Source: Corallium rubrum
Lineage: Eukaryota; Cnidaria; Anthozoa; Scleralcyonacea; Coralliidae
Length of the DNA: 64,000 nt
Assembly (NCBI GenBank): GCA_964035015.1
Contig: OZ036017.1
Location: 5,627,996-5,691,995, forward strand
Reading direction: 5' to 3'
A program made the position numbers and the translations under genes. Positions 34,939 to 46,119 of this stretch are shown here, piece by piece; position 1 is the first letter of the stretch, and each line of letters begins with the position of its first letter. The notes beneath the pieces were generated by a model that saw only the letters and a list, made by a program, of their open reading frames with translations, had not been told where the DNA came from and ran no database searches.

Positions 34939-36431
34939 GTCATTAATTGTGGGGGGTGGGCCGGAAGATATTTGGAGGGGCCATGAAAATTTTTAGAGTT
35001 GCTAAGGGGGAGCGGCAATAAAAAGCACAACAAAAAGGGGGGCTACAAAAATAATGTAAAATCATCACACAAAACATCAGTTCACTGTCCTGTTAATATA
35101 TAAACTTCAACAAACTTCAACGCCAATATGATATATAGTTATGTACATACAGCTTTAGTGGAAGGATGGCCAAGCACACAAGCAGACCAGCTTGGGTTCA
35201 TGGGCTGGCTTGTGTCCATATAAACACTCCCTATTAAGTCAGTCACAATACTGTTATTTGAGTGATCAGTCTGAATGTGATTCTGAATCCAAACAGGTTT
35301 GGTCATTAATTCTAACAGCATTTGCAATTGCTGCTTGAAGTGACATTTGTTACAATCCTGTCTTTCTCTTTTTCTTCAGCTCTTTTCTTTTCAAGTCATT
35401 TATAGTTGCTTCCATGTCATCAAGTACATTGTCCACCAATTTAAGTCATTTAAGAACTTTGACTGAAAAAACTCTTTTCATAACCAGAAACCTCAGACCA
35501 GATCGACTTGTGAAATTTCTGTATTAAAGATGTCAGCTAGCTATCAATCTTAAGATCGAGTTTATCAATGGTAAAACTGAAATTCCAATGTTCTACCTGC
35601 TCTATAATTGTATCATTTCTTTCATCAGACAGGATAGTAGCCAACACCTACTGTCTTTGTCTTTTCCTTTGTCCTTCTAGCGGATCGACTGCTTTCACTC
35701 TGAGAAGCAGTGTTTCCAGGCACTTTTCTTTTCAAAAAATCAAACTGCTCTTGCACATCCCCTCTGATTTTTAGTAGCTTTGTTTCCACTGTAAAAGCCT
35801 CTGTAGCTACTCTTTCCAAGAATAGCAATTATTCATTTGCTTTCCATGGAAGTACAGAGTTCTCCTTGTTAAAAAGGTTACATTTTAATTGCTTACAATC
35901 CTTGACAAAGACACCTATATCTTCTACTTTCTTTGCAAGGAATTCCAATGTCCTCTCTGCTGGATTCAAGTCTTTGGCAGTTAGAGCTGTTTGATCCTCA
36001 CGAGAGTATCTCCTCATATTTAATCAGTGGCCATCATTTGAATTAGTAAGTTGTGTTTCATTAAATGTGTTTTATTATATAAATATTAGAAAAAAAAACA
36101 TTCATCCAATATTTATTTACAGCTCAGAGCAAACAAATATAACAAAGATGACACTCGGGTTTGTACAAGGCAACCATTTTCGTATGGAAGATAAGTGCTT
36201 CTGAGTATTTTCTAGTATACACATTAATATAAATAGATAAATTTAAAATTGCATTGGGCAAGGGGGAGGGGGGGGGGCGGGGGGGGGGGGGGCAGGAAAA
36301 TATAAAAATATTTTGGTGGGGGCCATGAAATTAAAATTTCATCAAAGAAAACGAGGGGCTACGAAAAATTTACCATGTTTTGCGAAATATCTTCCACCCC
36401 ACCTCCCGCCATTTATAATGACTGCTCCCTA
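34939..36431. mobile_element. 1.5 kb TIR DNA transposon, family unknown
   Basis: The left end AGGGAGCAGTCATTA and the right end TAATGACTGCTCCCT are perfect inverted repeats. Diverged subterminal matches (GGAAGATATTT) follow. Both subterminal regions are G-rich on the strand read inward, with a poly-G block at about 36260-36292. No clear target duplication was seen. A decayed minus-strand open frame lies inside (35625-36017). Confidence 0.8.
35625..36017 (-). pseudogene. decayed open frame in the TIR element
   Basis: Two abutting minus-strand segments read in one frame with a single stop between them: MRRYSREDQTALTAKDL..., then after the stop LERVATEAFTVETKLLKIRG... The composition (Lys/Glu-rich heptads, basic tail RSARRTKEKTK) suggests a coiled coil. 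No transposase motif is seen and I do not recognise it. Confidence 0.5.
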
Positions 36432-37224
36432 AGTATTGACTTTTCGTCTTTGGTCATCGCTTATGTTTAATAGTTAAATAGGTCTGTATCTGTTTGCGAC
36501 GAAGTGCCATCGACAGGGACTATAAGTGCTGGCTGTCTTCGCGACGTCGCCTGGCTATCTTGTGTGATTAATGGCAGAATGGGGTTCAACGAGGTAAAAT
36601 GAAAGAGAAATCGAAGTATAATCAACTTGACATATTTCCAAACTGTACGAATGTCAACAGTTAAGTTTTCATTCACATTTTTTTGTGTGTGTACGACATA
36701 CATTCACAGGTTTATCTTGGGCGAGGAGCGTTGTTAAAAACGTGGCATAAACCAAAGCGCCTTATCAATAGAATTGGAACAACTGAACTGTGAACGAAAC
36801 ACTTTACGTTCTCACATTCTAAAATTTGCAATAACAAAAAAACGTGTGTTTCTCGCGTGGGTTTGACGAACAAACGACGAGCACTTCTCTTCACAAGGTA
36901 ATAAATACAACAGATTTCAAGGCTTTCAGTTTCTCAATAGTTTTCAATAATAGCTGTCAATAGTTCACGATAGTATCTCAATAATATCTCAATAGTTTCT
37001 CAATAGAGAGAGCGTAACCTACGCTCAGTCAGACCGCTGGCGGCGATCTTCTCGACTATATAGCGATCGTGTCGAATATCTGCATGGCGATGGCAGCTGC
37101 ACGAGTATGACGTAAGTGAGGTCCAAGACAACCAGAAGTCCAACTCGCGGAAAAAAGTGTCCCATTATTTTTATGCGCATGCGCCAGTCGGCCATATTGA
37201 AAGTAATATTGGGCATTTCACTCG
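36432..37224. other. no gene; short CTCAATAGT repeats
   Basis: Only degenerate tandem words (CAATAGTTTTCAATA, ATCTCAATAAT) at about 36935-37005 stand out. Confidence 0.4.
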
Positions 37225-37375
37225 ATTACATAGCATGTTCTAGGGATTTTAGGTGAAGGGTTCAATTCCTGCCGGAAGCCCTGTGTAGTTGCATTTTCCG
37301 CAACTGGTCCCGGTTTGGTCTCAAAATGTATATATTCTCGAATTTTCCTTCACCTAAAATCCCTAGAACATGCTA
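37225..37375. mobile_element. rearranged SINE copy, palindromic
   Basis: Contains the end of the tRNA-like head (GGTTCAATTCCTGCCGGAAG) and the SINE body, flanked on both sides by inverted copies of its tail (ATGTTCTAGGGATTTTAGGTG and complement). The head is truncated. Probably made by insertion next to, or recombination with, another copy. Confidence 0.7.
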
Positions 37376-37477
37376 TGTGATCGAGTGAAATGCCCAATAT
37401 TACTTCTAGTAAACCCAATTCTCTCCTGGCATTACCACCTTAATGTATACAGAACTCGCGATCAAGCTCTCGGCAAC

Positions 37478-37647
37478 GGCCTCCGTGGCTCAGTGGTCAG
37501 AGCATTGCACTAGAATCGCAAGGTCGTGGGTTCAATTCCTGCCGGAAGGCCTGTGTAGTTGCATTTTTCGCAACTGGTCCCGGTTTGGTCTTAAAATGTA
37601 TATATTCTACACTCGAATTTTCCTTCACCTAAAATCCCTAGAACATA
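37478..37647 (+). mobile_element. tRNA-derived SINE, full-length
   Basis: The head (37478-37551) folds as a tRNA: D arm GGCTCAGTGGTCAGAGC, anticodon loop CTAGAAT, T arm GTGGGTTCAATTCCTGC, acceptor strands GGCCTCCG/CGGAAGGCC. The body follows (GTTGCATTTTTCGCAACTGG hairpin, GGTTTGGTCTTAAAAT, TCCTTCACCTAAAATCCC). The attached body, seen also at 28522-28611 and 37225-37375, shows this is a SINE and not a tRNA gene. Confidence 0.88.
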
Positions 37648-37652
37648 TTGAA

Positions 37653-37803
37653 AGTAAGTGCCCCCGGAAAATTAGCCTTCTCGTCCTTGCGACCCTCGGG
37701 CTCCTGTAGTCAATTACCCTTGGTCGTCTTGTGACCTTTTAATTGAATACAGGAGCCCAAGGGTCGCAAGGACGAGAGGGCTAATTTCCCGGGGGCACTT
37801 ACT
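37653..37803. mobile_element. foldback MITE directly after the SINE
   Basis: Ends AGTAAGTGCCCCCGG and complement. The arms share CGTCCTTGCGACCCT and GGGCTCCTGTA. High arm identity. It abuts the SINE tail within a few bases. Confidence 0.85.
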
Positions 37804-37827
37804 CACTCAAAATGGTGCCGGGATCGC

Positions 37828-38250
37828 GAGGATTCTGTAAGGACAGGATCCTTGCAGGATCTTAAGGAATTTTTAGTAATCCTTGCAGGTTTCTGTAAGG
37901 ACAGGATCCTTGCAGGATCCTTGCAGGATCCTTACAGAATTTTTAATCTTCCTTGCAGAATCCTTAAGGACAGAATCCTTACAGGATCCTGTAAGGCCGG
38001 GAACCTTGCAGGATCCTTAGGGACAGAATCCTTGCAGGATCCTTACGGAATATTTAATAATCCTTGCAGGATCCTGTACAGACAGGATCCTTGCAGGATC
38101 CTTACCGAATTTTTAATATTCCTTGCAGGATCCTTAACAGCGGATCTTGCAGGATCCTTATGGAATTTTTAATAATCCTTGCAGGATCCTTAAGAAATTT
38201 TTAATATTCCTTACAGGATCCTTAAGGACAGGATCCTTCCAAGGATCTTT
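37828..38250 (+). repeat. GGATCCTTGCA minisatellite
   Basis: Many irregular repeats of CAGGATCCTTGCAGGATCCT alternating with AATTTTTAATAATCCTTGCA spacers, higher-order period about 60 bp. Rich in the palindrome GGATCC. The open frame across it (residues such as AGSLQDPYRIF) reflects the repeat. Confidence 0.9.
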
Positions 38251-38604
38251 AATAATAAATTTACAACTGAAAAAATATTACTCTAAGGATCTTGACAATC
38301 TAACCAGTCAATCCTTAAAACTATTTCTCAAGAAATTCAAGTGTGAATGGCTGAATGCTAAATCTAATCATACATTTAAAGACTTTCATTAAGCTTTCAA
38401 AGTTTGCCGCGATTGTCTAGAACTGCCTTGAAAAAAAGTCTTAAATTCTTGAGGAGATCAATTCGATAGATTCGGCGAAGTATTTCGCCTTAAAAGTCTA
38501 TACATATATGCCGCGAGGTCTAGCAATCAATGTCATCCATGTAAAATCAGAACTAGTTTGATTTCCGCTGTAGCGCACAAAATTTGCGCTGTCACACAAA
38601 TTCG

Positions 38605-39809
38605 TAGGGATGTGCCGGATACTGCTTTGCCGGATACCGGATGGTACCGGATAGTAGCCTACCGGATGCCGGTCAGGGATTCAAAGAAACCGGATACCGG
38701 ATAATAACCGGATACCGGATATTCATGGTGGAACTTAGACAATACTTTACTACTTTTTCCCAATTCCCATAAAATCTGAAAAACCATTTATTTGTAGTAG
38801 AAAATAAAAAAACACAATGTCACTTGGTTAACATGTCCATTGTCCAATGGGTATAAACTACAGTATAACAGTCTCTTTGATCTTTACCAAGGCCATATTT
38901 TATGATTAACTTTAAGTTGTGTAAGGTGTTCCAAGTGTTCACCAGTTAGTCTTGATCTGTTTGGAGTGTCAATGAGACCAGCACTTGAAAACAGCCTCTC
39001 CGAATACACTGAGCCTGGTGGAACACTCAAGTATTTGGCAGCAATTTCAGCGAGCTTAGGCCATAACACTTTCTTAGTTTGCCAATATTGAAAGGGGTCA
39101 GAGCCATCTCCTCTCAATGGGATTACTTCTTCTGCATGCGCAGTACATATCCAAAGTAACCTCCACTGATCGAAGACTACTGCCACTTTCGTTACTCTCA
39201 GTCTCATTACTCTTCCGCGCTTCGCCTAGCTCATTAGCATGTTTACTCCGTAAGTGGTTGTGTAATGGTGTGGATGAACACGATTCAAGAGATACTCCTC
39301 GCTTTATGCGCTCTTTACATTTCGTACATATTGCGTAGATCTTTTCAGAGAGGTCTTCATTGAAAAAATCCTATACCTGGCAAATCAAATTGTAATATAT
39401 TTTATTATATTGGGCCGGGAATGGATGCGCTAGAGGGTAATAATGAGGAATACGGAAAACCGCTGAAAAGTCAGAGTGAATTTTCAGCGGTTTTCCGTGT
39501 GTATATTTACCTCCAAGCAAGCCGTAATAGATTTCTGTCTGAAGTTCCGTAAGCGCCGCATACACGGCAGCAGTAACATCACGAAAACCTTTTACTTCCA
39601 GCAATTGTTTTTTACAATTGTACTGTGTTTCACAATTTCTTATCGCACAAAAAAAGACAAGGGCAACGTGTTTTTGGGTTCATATTTATACTAGAAGTCT
39701 CGGCACTATCTGGTAAATATCTAGCATATTTTACCGGATACCAGATAGTGCCGGATGTTCGTATTTTGCCGGATACCGGATACCGGTATCCGCATCCGGC
39801 ACATCCCTA
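38605..39809 (-). mobile_element. hAT element with BED finger, internally deleted
   Basis: Ends TAGGGATGTGCCGGAT and complement; many CCGGATACCGGAT words repeat next to both ends. The minus strand carries a BED-type zinc finger near the left of the reading (about 39365-39225) and a hAT dimerisation domain (38884-39100). The RNase-H-like core between them is gone. A hairpin (AAAACCGCTGAAA/TTTCAGCGGTTTT) lies at about 39450-39500. No convincing 8 bp duplication was seen. Confidence 0.85.
38884..39370 (-). pseudogene. BED-hAT transposase, N- and C-terminal pieces
   Basis: The first part contains ICTKCKERIKRG and LHNHLRSKH, the Cys2-His2 spacing of a BED finger. The frame then changes near 39200 and enters YWQTKKVLWPKLAEIAAKYL, PGSVYSERLFSSAG and LTGEHLEHL, the hAT C-terminal dimerisation domain. 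The catalytic centre is missing, so it is inactive. Confidence 0.85.
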
Positions 39810-39825
39810 GTGGGCATGTCCTTCG

Positions 39826-40265
39826 AACAAAGCCATATGTTATCCGAGGTGTTTTCGCAGTTGGGTATTCCTCTTACTAGCTATAGTGAATCGTACGTTT
39901 CGTGGAAATATTCGCCAGATGGACAAGCACCCATGACTAGTCGTGTAAATCGGTGAGGGCCATCCGCTCAGGAATGGGAAAAGCTGCGATGTAACGCGAT
40001 TCTGGTGCGAGTGATAGCTGAAGGTATCATTGTGAGAGATCTAATTCTGTAAAGACAGTGGCTTCTTCGTTTTAGGGTTGTGTTGGGTTTTCTCATGTCG
40101 TCGACTAAACGGACGTCTCCATGTACATTTCTTTGGAATGACAACAAGTGGTGACAACCATGGTGTAGCACCATTGACTCTTTCGATTATCCCTTGCTTG
40201 CGCAGTTTTTCCACATTGCATCACCAGAAATTTGGGTCATTTGTGCTGCCACATTCGGTTGCCTA
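39826..40265 (-). pseudogene. Ty3/gypsy reverse transcriptase remnant
   Basis: Minus-strand pieces in several frames read LRKQGIIERVNGATPWLSP, VVIPKK and then HRFTRLVMGACPSGEYF, with IPNCENTSDNIWL where the catalytic Y-x-D-D region should be. It lies beside the BED-hAT element, whose right end touches the RT sequence, so the hAT probably inserted here. Confidence 0.75.
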
Positions 40266-40657
40266 ATAATATAATTATGTATTCTAATGCGTTTGATTCT
40301 ATTGTATTCTAGTGTATTCTCATTATTTAGGTCATTAATTTCTTTAGAATTTGCCTAAATCGTGCATGTCACGTATATGTAAACAACTGTAAACGACTAT
40401 AAGAATTGTGAAATCAAGCAAGTTCAAACGCTTTTGAAAGTACTATGCTAGGGACAAATCGGGATCTTAAATTATGTGCTCTCGAAGTAGACTGACTCAT
40501 GCCGAATGCATCCCAAGCTGCGCACTTCGCACGCCCGTAACGTTGTTTGTCAATTTGGCCAATTTCTAGCACCTGTTTGCAAAGATTACTATGGCTAACA
40601 CTGTGGATTGTGGCGCTTTTATTTGAAAAATAAGACGAGCTGGGGAAGTACTTTGTC
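40266..40657. other. no gene seen
   Basis: A TATTCTAGTGTATTCT-type short repeat at about 40275-40325. Otherwise nothing. The last 8 bases before 40658 are the hAT target site. Confidence 0.4.
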
Positions 40658-42200
40658 CAGGGACGTAGCGAAGCCTTTGTTGCTGGGGGGTGTATAAGGT
40701 GCTCATTTACCTGAATTTTAAAACATCTTGAAAATTTACCTGAAATTTTACTGTTTACATTATGGGGTAGTAGCGTATTATTTCGCACGCAACTATATCT
40801 TTCAATACCTTTTACCAACACTCCTGCAGAAAAATTGAAGTAACGTCATAGGAATATAAAATTTTATTTCAGAATAATGTTTAAAAGTTCAAATCCTTCT
40901 AGTTTACGGTATTACATACTAATATTGAAAAAATAATTAAGTTGAAATGTACTTGTGTATAGAATGCAAGTACGTATCTTAGTATGAATTCATCTGTGTT
41001 CTTAACAGTCAGTTAAACTTGAAAATATTTTTACTCGATTGACAGTCGTCGGTTTTTCAATAATGACCATTTTTTGGCAAGCTTGTTTATGTCAACAGCA
41101 TTGGTGATATCCTTTTCAGCGGCAAGAATCATGCAATCGTTCAAACGTTCTCCAGATATCTTGTTTCGTGAATAACTTTTCACAAGCTTCATTTGGCTGA
41201 ATGATCGCTCGTTCTTGACAACGGAAGAGGCGGCTGTTAGGAATAATTTGTAAACCTTTGCAGCTAACTTATAGAGACCATGGTTTTTGGCAATTTTAAG
41301 AGCGATGTTTGCAGCTAACGTGCATGTCATGGATTTTGCTTCTAAACCTTGTGACTGACGTTCATCTTGCTCCCGGTTATGCTCCTTCAATGCATACTCA
41401 AAGAAAACTGCCAATTCGCTGTGAATTGCACCACTTGATTCCAGTGAGAATGCCGACGGGAACGCAGCTACCAAGTTTTGCGTGTCTTCAACTTTTCCGG
41501 TGTGAAACGAGTGTCGAAACTCGAAAAGTACCATTTTAACCTTTTGCGAATAAATTGCGTTTCGCTGCGGGATACGATATACGCGCGATTCCTTGCCTCG
41601 CGAATCGCGCCTATGGCAATGAAATTTGACTCATTGCGGTGCGGAAGGGGGGAAATTACACGTGTATTCAAGATATCGTCTTTTTAATATTGTAGCGATA
41701 GACACACCAGGCGGAAAGCGCAATTTAAAAATGAATATCAGAGCCCAGCAAATGACTTTGAAACAAGACATAATAAAAAGAAAAAAATTATTTACTGACG
41801 TTTCGTTGTTATATCACAACATCTTCAGAGCATTTAAACTATATAGTGAACCAACTGTAATATAGTTTAAATGCTCTGAAGATGTTGTGATGTAACAACG
41901 AAACGTCAGTAAATGATTTTTTTCTTTTTATTATATCTTGTTTCAAAGTCATTTGCTGGGCTCTGATATTCATTTTTAAATTGTGTATTCAAGAGTTCAA
42001 GCCTTATATCAGCTGATATCATTTAATTTTACTGAATTTTCAGATTGCAATGTCTTTTGTCTGTCTCAATTTAACAGATTTATTTACCTGATTTTTTACC
42101 TGACTGTTTCATGATTTTACCTGAATTTTTTTCTTCACCTGAGTTGGGGGGTGTAGCACCCCCCCCCCCCCCCCCCCCATACCCGCTCGCTACGTCCCTG
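40658..42200 (-). mobile_element. hAT transposon, copy 2 (non-autonomous)
   Basis: Same family as 11787-13375: inverted ends CAGGGACGTAGCGA and a perfect 8 bp target duplication ACTTTGTC (40650-40657 and 42201-42208). Its remaining transposase piece is open, and its internal foldback (about 41735-41985) is conserved. A poly-C tract near the right end differs in length between copies. Confidence 0.95.
41031..41534 (-). CDS. hAT transposase C-terminal fragment, open frame
   Basis: 167 codons without a stop. After a helical N-terminal part come VYKLFLTAASSVVKNERSF and QMKLVKSYSRNKISGERLND, the classic hAT dimerisation block (small-hydrophobic region, ERSFS, then K/R-rich). The catalytic domain is absent, so it cannot cut DNA. 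It might still dimerise with a full-length relative. No upstream exon is visible inside the element. Confidence 0.8.
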   Translation of the reverse strand: MVLFEFRHSFHTGKVEDTQNLVAAFPSAFSLESSGAIHSELAVFFEYALKEHNREQDERQSQGLEAKSMTCTLAANIALKIAKNHGLYKLAAKVYKLFLTAASSVVKNERSFSQMKLVKSYSRNKISGERLNDCMILAAEKDITNAVDINKLAKKWSLLKNRRLSIE

Positions 42201-42399
42201 ACTTTGTCGTCGTGGTAAGCAAATGTTTTTTAGTTATAACTGTTGCTTAATTAGTCCATGCTGAAGTCAGATGGAGCTGCGCGAAGATGAAATATAACAC
42301 CATTTAAGCAAAATTTGAATTACTGTGTGCTGTCCTTATTATTTACTGTTGAGAATCGCCATTATTATTGTCGTTAATGCGCACGCGCGCCACTATTTT
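42201..42399. other. flank between hAT copy 2 and gypsy gag
   Basis: No feature beyond the hAT target duplication at its start. Confidence 0.35.
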
Positions 42400-43315
42400 G
42401 TCCCAAATTTCTGGCAATGGGTGGCATGTTTTTCCGTAAGCTGGAAATTTTGTTTTTCCTCCTTCGTGTGGGAATTGTTTTCCACAATTGCGACATTGTT
42501 TATTTTGTGAAGATGGATGTGTGCCAGGAGGTTTGTTTTGTTGATGTCTTCCTTGAGGGCTATGATGTGTTTTTTGGAATCGTTGCTTTCGAAGCGATTC
42601 AAGCGAATATGTATTATTTTAATTAGTTCCGTTTTGTTGTGTAGCTTCAATCTTCTTCGATTCTAGATCGGTCTTCTCCAGCGTGTTTGCGTGCGTTAAC
42701 AGTTGTTTGAGTGTCATAGCTTCTCGTAGAGCTTTCCTTCGTAGTCGAGAATCGGTTGTCTTGTACATGTGAATAATATGCGTTTTGATTTCACGATCTT
42801 CGTCGGTGAATTCGCACGATACTGCTTTTTCTTTTAAACGGTGATAAAAGGCGTTGATCGTTCCCTGTTCTTGTGTCGTCTCGCGGAACTCAAAAATAGC
42901 CATGTCGATGTAACGATGTTGCATATCGGGTAGAAGTATTCTTTAGTCTTGACACTGCTGTTTCGTAGTCGTCTCTGGTTTCAGTTGAAGTACTGTCGAA
43001 GATATCGGCGTCGCCAACGTATGGTAAGTGTTAACTGAAAGTAAACCTCGTTTAACGTGGGAGTCGAATTCCCTGAGATTGATATGAGTAGATTTTGAAA
43101 TCGTTTGAACCATTTGCGCCAACGTTGTCCAACAGTTGAGCGATCATGAGGAGGATCAAATGGAGCGAAAGGCGATAGCCCACTACGAGGAGCGCCAAGG
43201 TTGAAGGTGTTCATGGCTTTTTTGAAATGTCAATCTGTAGATCTGGATTTTCGTTTTGCTGAGACGCAGCAGCTGCTGAAGTTTCCGTTGATGACATCCT
43301 CGTGCCCTCGTCGCC
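42400..43315 (-). pseudogene. Ty3/gypsy gag remnant
   Basis: On the minus strand: MSSTETSAAAASQQ, then after a frameshift FDPPHDRSTVGQRWRKWFKR, then FRETTQEQGTINAFYHRLKE, CEFTDEDREIKTHII and DSRLRRKALREAMTL, the typical gypsy gag capsid segment. A zinc-knuckle start, CRNCGKQFPHEGG, follows at about 42500 in another frame. Frameshifts separate the parts. Protease and pol do not follow here. Confidence 0.8.
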
Positions 43316-44107
43316 AGCGTAGTATCTCGAATGTATATTTTTGAAGCTCTTTATTGTGTATACTTCGTTATTTGATCTACAGTCTACGACTCTACTTTGA
43401 CTAATAATACGACACACGAAAATATTAAAAAAATATTAAATGAACTTACCAATTATCAGCTTGATCTAAAGGTGGGATGATGGGCGAAATTCTAGGCTGC
43501 TCTGAACTGAGACCAATCCACACGTATACGTTTTCCTAGCGTTTTCATACTGTTTCAGGTAATGAGACCGTTGTTTTCTGCTCTCCTGAGGACCGAGAAC
43601 AATATAAAAATGCTATGAAAACGCACACGTGTACATGGCCTGGAACGAGCGTGTAACTGCTAAGCAATGCCTGATTGTCGTGCGCTACCAGTCGGTTACC
43701 CCTCGATCGATCGTAACCCGTCACCAATTACGTACGACAAGCTAGTGGTTATTGCATAACCTCACTAAAGGGGGTCTATTATAGTTTGGCGGGTTAGCCG
43801 GTTTTAGCCAATATTTTAGGATGGATTTCGATCATATCCAGTTTTTCGTAGGATGTGCGGTTAACTGAGAACCGTTCGGTTGCGGGAAACTTTGAAATGT
43901 CCTCATCGGATACTGTTATCTTTTAGAGTATAGAGCGCCTTTCGGAAAACTGGCAATAATTTCTCAAAAAAGCGGCTATGTTCCTAAGTAAAACAGACGA
44001 ACGGATGCGGTTAAAATTGCCAAAATAAAACGCGCATTTCGGAAGCATTGTTCGGATTGACTAGTGCATAACCGCTGACCATTGTGTTTGTATCGTTGTT
44101 TCCAAAC
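43316..44107. other. upstream region of the NELFE-like gene
   Basis: Contains a diverged MITE copy (43772-43986) and the presumed promoter just before the ATG at 44108. No TATA-like box in the expected place is obvious. Confidence 0.4.
43772..43986. mobile_element. MITE, second copy of GGGTCTATTATAG family
   Basis: Shares GGGTCTATTATAGTTTGGCG, ATCCAGTTTTTCG, AACTTTGAA and AACTGGCAATAATTTCTCAA with 21453-21665. It has an extra segment around 43855-43885 and has lost the right terminal repeat. Confidence 0.75.
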
Positions 44108-44182
44108 ATGTCGGGCTTTTCAGAAGCTTTGACCGAAGAGGAAGAATATATTTTGGAACGATATAAAATCTTAAGAGAAAAG
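44108..44182 (+). CDS. NELFE: NELFE-like gene, exon 1
   Basis: ATG opens 25 codons, MSGFSEALTEEEEYILERYK followed by ILREK, and ends at AAG|GTTTGT in phase 0. NELF-E proteins begin with an L-[ST]-E-E-E-E acidic turn followed by a Lys-rich helix. The next exon (61707-61770) supplies that continuation. NELF-E is a subunit of the nuclear NELF complex that holds RNA polymerase II at promoter-proximal pause sites. Alone the exon would be weak; the three phase-matched exons together are convincing. Confidence 0.75.
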
Positions 44183-44328
44183 GTTTGTGAATTATTCTAT
44201 GAATATTTTAAAGAATACCTTGCTGATTGAAAATTTTGGCTGTTGGAAATTTGGGGAATAGTGTTTGTGTGTTTAATAACTTGTTACTAATGTGCTTGAA
44301 ATTGAATGACATTCAATTTGTAATACTA

Positions 44329-44359
<31 letters not shown>

Positions 44360-45914
44360 ATCAAAAATACTATAGTCTAAAGCCCTAATCAAACAAGAAC
44401 GCAAGTTAAAACTTGTTGAAAACACTCATGAAACCTTTATTTTGTTGATTTGGGTGTTCAAACCTTAGAGATCATATAAATACTAGAGGGGGCATCCTAT
44501 CTTAATTTCAGCCAACCACGGGTAACCAATTGAACGCCGCCATCTTGGATTTTTTTAGAGGCAAACATTAGGCGTATTGGTTGGCAAAGGACTGGGTCTA
44601 GTACGTTTGCCAACCAATTGACTGAAATATCATAGGTAATGGCAGCCCCCATGTGGTTACCAAATTTTCCCACCAATGCCCCCTCTATATCTCTATGGTT
44701 CAAACAACCACCACAGAAATTCTGACTGCCAACTTGCTATCACTTGCATTCTCGTTTGATTAGTGTGGCTACCATCAGTAACTGTGGAAAGCTGTTTCAC
44801 TCTCTTGGAGCTCTCAGCACAGTGTAGCTGATGGTTAGCCAGCACACAAAAAGGTATATACTGTATACTCATCACAGGCGAAGATTTGATGTGGGATATA
44901 CCACACTGCATAAATTATAAACCATCAAGAATGCTATAGTCTAAATTAACTCAGTCTGCATTGCACAGTTTCACTAGCTGAAAAGACAAAACAAAATTTT
45001 GCAGTGTCTGGCTACCATCAGCAACTGTGGACAGCACTTTCAGTGGTTACAGGAAGAATTGACTCCTGCATACAGTATATTTGTAGCCATACTGCATTCC
45101 ATAATTTTCCCCCACCACATTATTCCCACCAATATTTTTGGTGAGAAAATATATCTACCAAATGATTCACATGCCTTCCACCACTTCCACCATGGCAAAT
45201 TGATTTCATACCCAGACCTTTAAACCAGGGGTGGTGTGGGCCACCAGGACACTGGGAGATTTCCCGGTGGGCCCCAATGATCTCTATACCTTGTGGGCCC
45301 CAACAATTTGTGACCGGTGGGCCCAAATATTTTGTAGGTGCTTAGCTGGTTGGCCAATAATTTTTAACCACTGCAGCATAAAACTTGAAGTGCAATTTAG
45401 ATTATGGAATACTGCAGTTCTATAGCATTTCAAGCTAAGGCCTTTTATGAGAAAAACGTACAGTTCAATTCATTTCATAAAACCTTAAGTATTTCGGATT
45501 TATTTTCCAATTCAACATTGCCTATACAGCATATTTATTTTATAGTATTTTAAATATTAATCTGTGTATTGAAAATAACAAGACTGCGTGCAACTACTGT
45601 ACACATTAGATTATAAGACAGTATTTATTTATCGTTGTTTTTCTGTTTTTAAACTTTTGCTAAAAGGTGTTGTCAGAACACAGGAAATTTCATTTCAGAC
45701 ACCCAAATTTCAAAAAATTTCTGGGGGAGCATGCCGGCAGCTGGCAGTTCTAAATTCTTCCTATGATGACCCCTGAAAGTGGGCCCTAGAATGTGATTTA
45801 TAGTGGCTATTTCAGAGCCACGCCGCCACTGCTTTAAACCATGGTTTACAAGATGGTGGGTCCTTTCTGGCCAAGTTCACAATGAACTAATTTGGCTATT
45901 TCCCACCCCATTTT

Positions 45915-46068
45915 CCCAGATGGCTATTTTCCCAGATGTTGCTGGGTAGCTAGTTATTTTCCCAGATGTGGCTGGGTAGCTGGTTATTTTCCCAGATGTA
46001 GCTGGGTAGATGGCTATTTTCCCAGATGTAGCTGGGTAGCTGGTTATTTTCCCAGATGGCTATTTGCC
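45915..46068 (+). repeat. 30 bp minisatellite
   Basis: Four to five tandem units of about 30 bp with core TATTTTCCCAGATGTAGCTG followed by GGTAGCTGGT. Confidence 0.9.
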
Positions 46069-46119
46069 TAAAACGAATTTCTCATTTTACACCAAATCAC
46101 CCACCAAACAAAGCTAATA

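Noticed and set aside
37478..37551. Functional tRNA gene
   Set aside because: It is joined to a repeated SINE body found at two other places in the window.
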